A stretch of DNA of 64,000 bases from Haloarchaeobius salinus (GTDB lineage: Archaea; Halobacteriota; Halobacteria; Halobacteriales; Natrialbaceae). A program made the position numbers and the translations under genes. Within the stretch, counting starts at the first letter, position 1; the number at the start of each line of letters is the position of its first letter. The notes under the pieces are model-generated. The model was not told where the DNA came from, ran no database searches, and saw only the letters and a program-made list of their open reading frames with translations. The stretch lies in NCBI RefSeq assembly GCF_024464185.1, contig NZ_JANHAU010000005.1, forward strand, positions 208,909 to 272,908, in the 5' to 3' direction. Below are positions 60,404 through 64,000 of the stretch, one piece after another.

Positions 60404-61324
60404 TCACCTGTGTCTGGCATCGAGCTGTTCGTCGAGACGGGTCAGGAGCCCGTCTAGGGACGTGTCGTCCCGTTCAACCGCTCTGAGTTGGGCGAGAACT
60501 GCCGGGTCGAGCTGTGGACTCAGGACGAACAGTGCGCCGCCGGTCGCTGTCGTCCGAAGGACCCACTTCGCGAACCCTGGGACGGGTGGGGTGTCGAAGT
60601 CGGTACGCACGACCGCGACGCGCCACGCCTGCGCCCGGCCCTCGATCATCGAGCGGAGTGTGAGCGACTCGTCGAGTCGACCGAATAGCGCGTCGACGTC
60701 GTGCACACCCGGGGCGTACAATCGCGCGAGTGCCGTCTGCTGGGCGTCGACCAGTCCCGCCAGGATGTCGTCGATTGCGAGGTGGTCCGTCCGCTTGGCC
60801 GCCCGATCCGGGTCGAGGCCGACGTCAGCCAGCGCGAGCGCGAGGTCGTAGTTGATGTGTGCGTTCACGCCGAGGAACGCATCCTGGACTACGAGTGTCT
60901 CGTCGTGCATCGAGGCCCCGAAGGCGACCCGCCACGGGTCCGGGACGGCTGCGACGTCGCCTGTTTCGAAGGCCAGGAACGCCCGACGGTAGTAGTTCGC
61001 GAAGGTGACGAGGTACCGCCGCATCCACTCCGGGTCCGTGAACCGGCCCGACGCGATGCCGTCGTGCACCTCGCGCGTCATCCGGACGTAGATGGTCAGG
61101 AAAACTGCCCTGCGGTCCCCGCGTTCTCGCAGCCGAGACTCCAACGTCTCGAGACGTCGCGTCGCTCCCTCGACCGTCTCGAAGGCCCCGTCCACGGGAT
61201 CGACCAGTCGCGGGTCGGATGATTCGGGCGGCTCGAACCGCTCCGGCTCACCACGGACCGCGTGCATGAACGCCCGGAGTTCCGTCCCCCCGACCAGTCG
61301 GACCGCCTCACTGTATCCCCCCAT
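60404..61324 (-). CDS. DUF5995 family protein
   Basis: The 306-aa helical protein contains FLTIYVRMTREVHDGIASGR, DPEWMRRYLVTFANYYRRAF and DAFLGVNAHINYDLALALAD, characteristic of DUF5995. The conserved histidines/asparagine in NAHINYD suggest a metal site. No function is known. It is about 50% longer at the C-terminus than minimal members. Confidence 0.78.
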   Translation of the reverse strand: MGGYSEAVRLVGGTELRAFMHAVRGEPERFEPPESSDPRLVDPVDGAFETVEGATRRLETLESRLRERGDRRAVFLTIYVRMTREVHDGIASGRFTDPEWMRRYLVTFANYYRRAFLAFETGDVAAVPDPWRVAFGASMHDETLVVQDAFLGVNAHINYDLALALADVGLDPDRAAKRTDHLAIDDILAGLVDAQQTALARLYAPGVHDVDALFGRLDESLTLRSMIEGRAQAWRVAVVRTDFDTPPVPGFAKWVLRTTATGGALFVLSPQLDPAVLAQLRAVERDDTSLDGLLTRLDEQLDARHR

Positions 61325-61474
61325 CGGTAGTACTGGTCCCGTTCTCGTCCCCGGGGTAAAAAGGTCGACCAGGAGGAAGGGTCGCTACTCGTTGGCCGGG
61401 GACGTGACTGGTACGGTACCAGTCTGAAAGAACGGATGCCGACTGTCGTTACCGACGACAGGCGGACGGAATCG

Positions 61475-61681
61475 TTACTTGCGGGTGAGGTTCGACGCGC
61501 GGGGTCCCTTCGGGGATGATTCGATGTCGAACTCGACCTCCTGACCCTCCTCGAGGTCCGGACCGCCGACGTCTTCCATGTGGAAGAACACGTCCTCGTC
61601 GTCGTCAACAGCGTCGTCGTCGGTCGAAATGAAGCCGTAGCCGCCTGTGTCGTTGAAGAAGTCAACTTTACCGGTTGCCAT
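61475..61681 (-). CDS. cspA: cold-shock domain protein
   Basis: The 68-aa protein begins MATGKVDFFNDTGGYGFIST (RNP1-like GYGFI) and has DVFFHMEDV (RNP2-like). It is a single OB-fold, RNA-binding cold-shock domain. Unlike bacterial CspA it has an acidic insertion (DDDAVDDDED), usual in haloarchaea. A TATA-like CTATACC lies 26-32 nt upstream, so it is leaderless. Confidence 0.93.
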   Translation of the reverse strand: MATGKVDFFNDTGGYGFISTDDDAVDDDEDVFFHMEDVGGPDLEEGQEVEFDIESSPKGPRASNLTRK

Positions 61682-61823
61682 TACGAACAGATGTACACCG
61701 GGACGGGGTATAGTCCTTCCGAGGGTAACGTTACCACGCTTTTCGCCCGGGACGCGACCCCGTCGATCGCCCAGGGTAGACGCACATCTCGAACGGACCC
61801 GGTATCTTGCACTGGCAGACAAG

Positions 61824-61830
61824 TATATAT
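61824..61830 (+). promoter_or_regulatory. TATATAT promoter element
   Basis: It lies 32-38 nt before the ATG of the zinc-ribbon gene at 61862. Confidence 0.5.
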
Positions 61831-61861
61831 CTGGGCGTCACAAGAGATAGCACGCATCGCT

Positions 61862-62125
61862 ATGAAACCGTGCCACAGCTGCCAGACCGTCATCGACGAG
61901 TATCTCCTGGACAAAAAGCTCGAACCCCTGCGCGAGCTCACGGCTGACGACTTCAACATCTGTGCGGATTGCGTCACAATCGACGTGGACGCGTGCGTGA
62001 AGTGTGGCGGCGCGGTGTACGTCCCCGAGACTGTCTCCCCCGACTACTGCCCGGCGTGTCGGTCCGACATCATCGACCTCACCGGGAACGACCCCGGTTG
62101 GACGCGGGACCACGTGTCGACCTGA
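61862..62125 (+). CDS. multi-CxxC zinc-binding protein
   Basis: The 87-aa protein has four CxxC pairs: CHSC (4-7), CADC (about 35-38), CVKC (45-48) and CPAC (about 60-63). It probably binds two zinc ions. It starts MKPCHSCQTVIDEYLLDKKL. No DNA-binding helix is visible. Function unknown; divergent from cspA. Confidence 0.78.
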   Translation: MKPCHSCQTVIDEYLLDKKLEPLRELTADDFNICADCVTIDVDACVKCGGAVYVPETVSPDYCPACRSDIIDLTGNDPGWTRDHVST

Positions 62126-62379
62126 CCGGTCGTCGAACCCCGACGCTTTTTCGTCGAGCGCTCCTGCGCAGGAGATTGCTGTTCCACAGCTCGAACCATT
62201 ATTTGTCATCATGACTGAAATAACTAGTCTCCCGATTCCGGCACCAGGCGACGGGTCAGCGCCGCTCTGCAGACATCTCGACTCACCTCTAGGGGTGCAC
62301 CCAGACGAAGCAACCCATCGCCCAGCGGAACCCCGTCCCCGGCTTGTGCCCGCAGTTCAAAGGACGCGACTACGCGGCC

Positions 62380-63819
62380 TCAGCGTTGTTCTTGTCGGGC
62401 CTGTTCCTCGGCGTTGATCGACTGTACGGCCCCGACGAGATCGATCTGGGTCACGGACTTGCGGCCCTCCCGGATGGCCGTGTATCCAGCTTCGGTGCAG
62501 GTCGCTTCGATGTCAGCCCCGGTGAACCCATCGGTGACATTGGCCAACTCCTCGTAGTCGATGTCACTTGCAGTCTCAACACCCCGAAGGTGCACCTGAA
62601 AGATCTGTTCCCGAGCCGCCGTGTCTGGCTTGGGGACCTCTACGAGCCGGTCGAAGCGACCCGGACGCAAGATGGCTTGATCAAGCACGTCGAACCGGTT
62701 CGTGGCAGCGACAACCCGAACGTTGCCATAGTTGTCGAAGCCGTCCATCACGGACAGCAACTGCATCAGCGTCCGCTGGACTTCCTCGTTCCCGGAGCTC
62801 CCACCCGCACTCCGTTGTCGTGCGATGGCGTCAATCTCGTCGATGAACACGATCGCCGGACTCCGCCGGTCAGCGACATCGAACACCTCCCGGACCATCT
62901 GAGCGCCCTCACCGACGTACTTCCGGACGAGTTCGGACCCGGCCATCCGTATAAACGACGCATCCGTGCTGGCGGCGACCGCCTTCGCGAGCATCGTCTT
63001 CCCCGTCCCCGGCGGGCCGTGCAACAGGACGCCATTCGGCGGCTCGATGCCGATCTCTGTGAACCGGTCGGGATTCGACAACGGCTCCTCGATGACCTCA
63101 CGAACACGTCGGATCACGTCCTCGAGACCACCGATGTCCTCGAAGCCAACCGACGGTCGGCTCTCGATCTCCATCGACCGAACACGAGTATCGACCTTCT
63201 CAGTCAGCACCTTCGCAATGACGCCGTCATCGAGCGCGACCCGCGACCCTGGCTCCAGGTCCGCGGAGAGGTGTGATGGGGCGGCGACGAGCGTGCCATG
63301 GTCCCCTACTCCCTGATCGATAATGACGCCATCCCGCGTGACCGTCTCCACTACCGCGATATCGTAGGGTCCGTCGAAGTCGGTAACCTCCATATCTCCC
63401 TCGACGAAATCCTTCGGGTGCGTGCGGAGGAACTCTATCTGTCTGGGCGAGAGCTCGAACGTGAACCGTTCGCCCTTGTAATCGTGCCGTATCTCGAGTG
63501 GTGCCATCTCCGCATCAAGCTGGTCGATGTCGGTGACACACCGGGACGTCCAGTATCGAGGGATCTTGGGGCTCGTCCACCAATCCGAGGGCAGGTGACC
63601 CGCATCTCCCGTCTCGCCAGAGACCGCATCGCCGAGATCGTGCTCGGTGCCGTCGGCGTCAACCAACACCATCTCGTCATACCGCCAGACGTGTTCCTCG
63701 TCGCCGTGGTTCTCGGCCTCGAAGACCAGCAACGAAACCTCGACGTGGCCGATGGTCCGGTCGAGGATTCCTGCAAACGTTACTTCCAGGTTCTCGCTCT
63801 TCGCGACGGGATACTCCAT
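62380..63819 (-). CDS. PAN-like AAA+ ATPase with non-canonical N-terminal domain
   Basis: The 479-aa protein has an N-terminal beta-rich, Ig-like domain (about 1-135) reminiscent of DUF4352-type domains. An OB-like region (150-215) and one AAA module follow: Walker A GPPGTGKT (268-275), Walker B IVFIDEID (323-330), arginine finger RPGRFDR (385-391). The AAA part is closest to proteasome-activating nucleotidase. The N-terminal coiled coil of PAN is missing, and the C-terminus (EEQARQEQR) lacks the HbYX motif that opens the 20S gate. The gene appears less GC-rich and lies beside an IS remnant. Confidence 0.85.
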   Translation of the reverse strand: MEYPVAKSENLEVTFAGILDRTIGHVEVSLLVFEAENHGDEEHVWRYDEMVLVDADGTEHDLGDAVSGETGDAGHLPSDWWTSPKIPRYWTSRCVTDIDQLDAEMAPLEIRHDYKGERFTFELSPRQIEFLRTHPKDFVEGDMEVTDFDGPYDIAVVETVTRDGVIIDQGVGDHGTLVAAPSHLSADLEPGSRVALDDGVIAKVLTEKVDTRVRSMEIESRPSVGFEDIGGLEDVIRRVREVIEEPLSNPDRFTEIGIEPPNGVLLHGPPGTGKTMLAKAVAASTDASFIRMAGSELVRKYVGEGAQMVREVFDVADRRSPAIVFIDEIDAIARQRSAGGSSGNEEVQRTLMQLLSVMDGFDNYGNVRVVAATNRFDVLDQAILRPGRFDRLVEVPKPDTAAREQIFQVHLRGVETASDIDYEELANVTDGFTGADIEATCTEAGYTAIREGRKSVTQIDLVGAVQSINAEEQARQEQR

Positions 63820-63884
63820 CTGTCAACCTATCTGAGTCTATCGGGGGTGGTAATTAAAACATGTGTCCGACGAACGGGTCGCGT

Positions 63885-64000
63885 TCAGATTAGCTGATTC
63901 CATGCGAAGGCGAATGATCTGAGCCACTCGTCAGCAGTTTCTGCTTCGGCGTGGCTGAAACAGTTTGAGAAAGAGGTAGTTCTGCGTTTTACCTCTCGAA
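63885..64000 (-). mobile_element. IS6-family transposase, C-terminal end cut by window
   Basis: The 37 visible residues read REVKRRTTSFSNCFSHAEAE then TADEWLRSFAFAWNQLI, ending in TGA. This matches the C-terminus of haloarchaeal IS6-family transposases (FREVKRRTxxFSNxFSH...AENWLQAFAVW). The rest lies beyond the right edge. The element end should be between 63820 and 63885, but no terminal repeat can be confirmed without the other end. Confidence 0.8.

Noticed and set aside
1..64000. tRNA, rRNA, CRISPR arrays, replication origin
   Set aside because: No cloverleaf, rRNA-like stretch, regular spaced repeats or Orc1/Cdc6 gene with origin repeats was seen while reading; a covariance-model scan would be decisive.

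Overview
The window is a stretch of a haloarchaeal (class Halobacteria) genome. The base composition is very GC-rich and the predicted proteins are strongly acidic. Many genes are leaderless, with a TATA-like element about 25-35 nt before the start codon and no Shine-Dalgarno. The protein families are typical of haloarchaea: HalOD1 output domains, DUF7344 and other winged helices, PGF-CTERM surface proteins, MoxR/DUF58 clusters, Cdc48/PAN-type AAA ATPases. No rRNA, tRNA or CRISPR array was recognised. The genus cannot be named from the sequence alone.

Positions 1-31700 are a large cell-surface polysaccharide/glycan region. A forward operon from 3562 to about 11843 begins with four genes (acyltransferase, DegT aminotransferase, Gfo/Idh dehydrogenase, UDP-sugar 6-dehydrogenase). 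Together they match the WbpA/B/D/E (WlbA/B/C plus dehydrogenase) pathway to UDP-2,3-diacetamido-2,3-dideoxy uronic acids. It continues with polysaccharide-deacetylase-like proteins, an alkaline-phosphatase-superfamily enzyme and a DUF354 protein. GNAT/FemAB-like transferases, a GT4 glycosyltransferase and a sugar nucleotidyltransferase follow. A second acyltransferase + Gfo/Idh + DegT set lies at 14702-17415. Then come a polytopic membrane protein, a Wzx-type flippase, an NAD-dependent sugar epimerase, a third Gfo/Idh protein, DUF1616 and YdjM-like membrane proteins, an MBL-fold enzyme, a PKD/CARDB surface protein and a GT2 glycosyltransferase.

Positions 31700-47300 hold regulators and housekeeping genes. 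These include HalOD1 and DUF7344 proteins, glmS with an unusual leader, a DUF4129/DUF58 membrane operon facing a convergent MoxR ATPase, a TraB-like protein and a Cdc48-type AAA ATPase. A GlmU-like nucleotidyltransferase and two tiny DUF7563-type zinc-finger genes, each beside a winged-helix gene, complete this part. GlmS and the GlmU-like protein plausibly feed UDP-GlcNAc to the glycan genes.

Positions 47300-62200 are mixed. They carry a PGF-CTERM PKD protein paralogous to the one at 28807, two more HalOD1 proteins, a universal stress protein, a CNNM/CorC-type transporter, a PhoD phosphatase and a DUF998 protein. A doubly broken Fic gene sits behind a duplicated promoter and beside a tyrosine recombinase. 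An alcohol dehydrogenase with an inverted repeat in its promoter, a PPOX-type protein, a PAC2 chaperone, DUF5995, a cold-shock protein and zinc ribbons follow.

The right end (62380-64000) has a PAN-like AAA ATPase with a non-canonical N-terminus, next to the truncated end of an IS6-family transposase.

Two patterns cut across the window. An ATAACAA box lies about 30-37 nt before many start codons. Short upstream ORFs whose stop codon overlaps the start codon of the first gene occur before four genes, including glmS.
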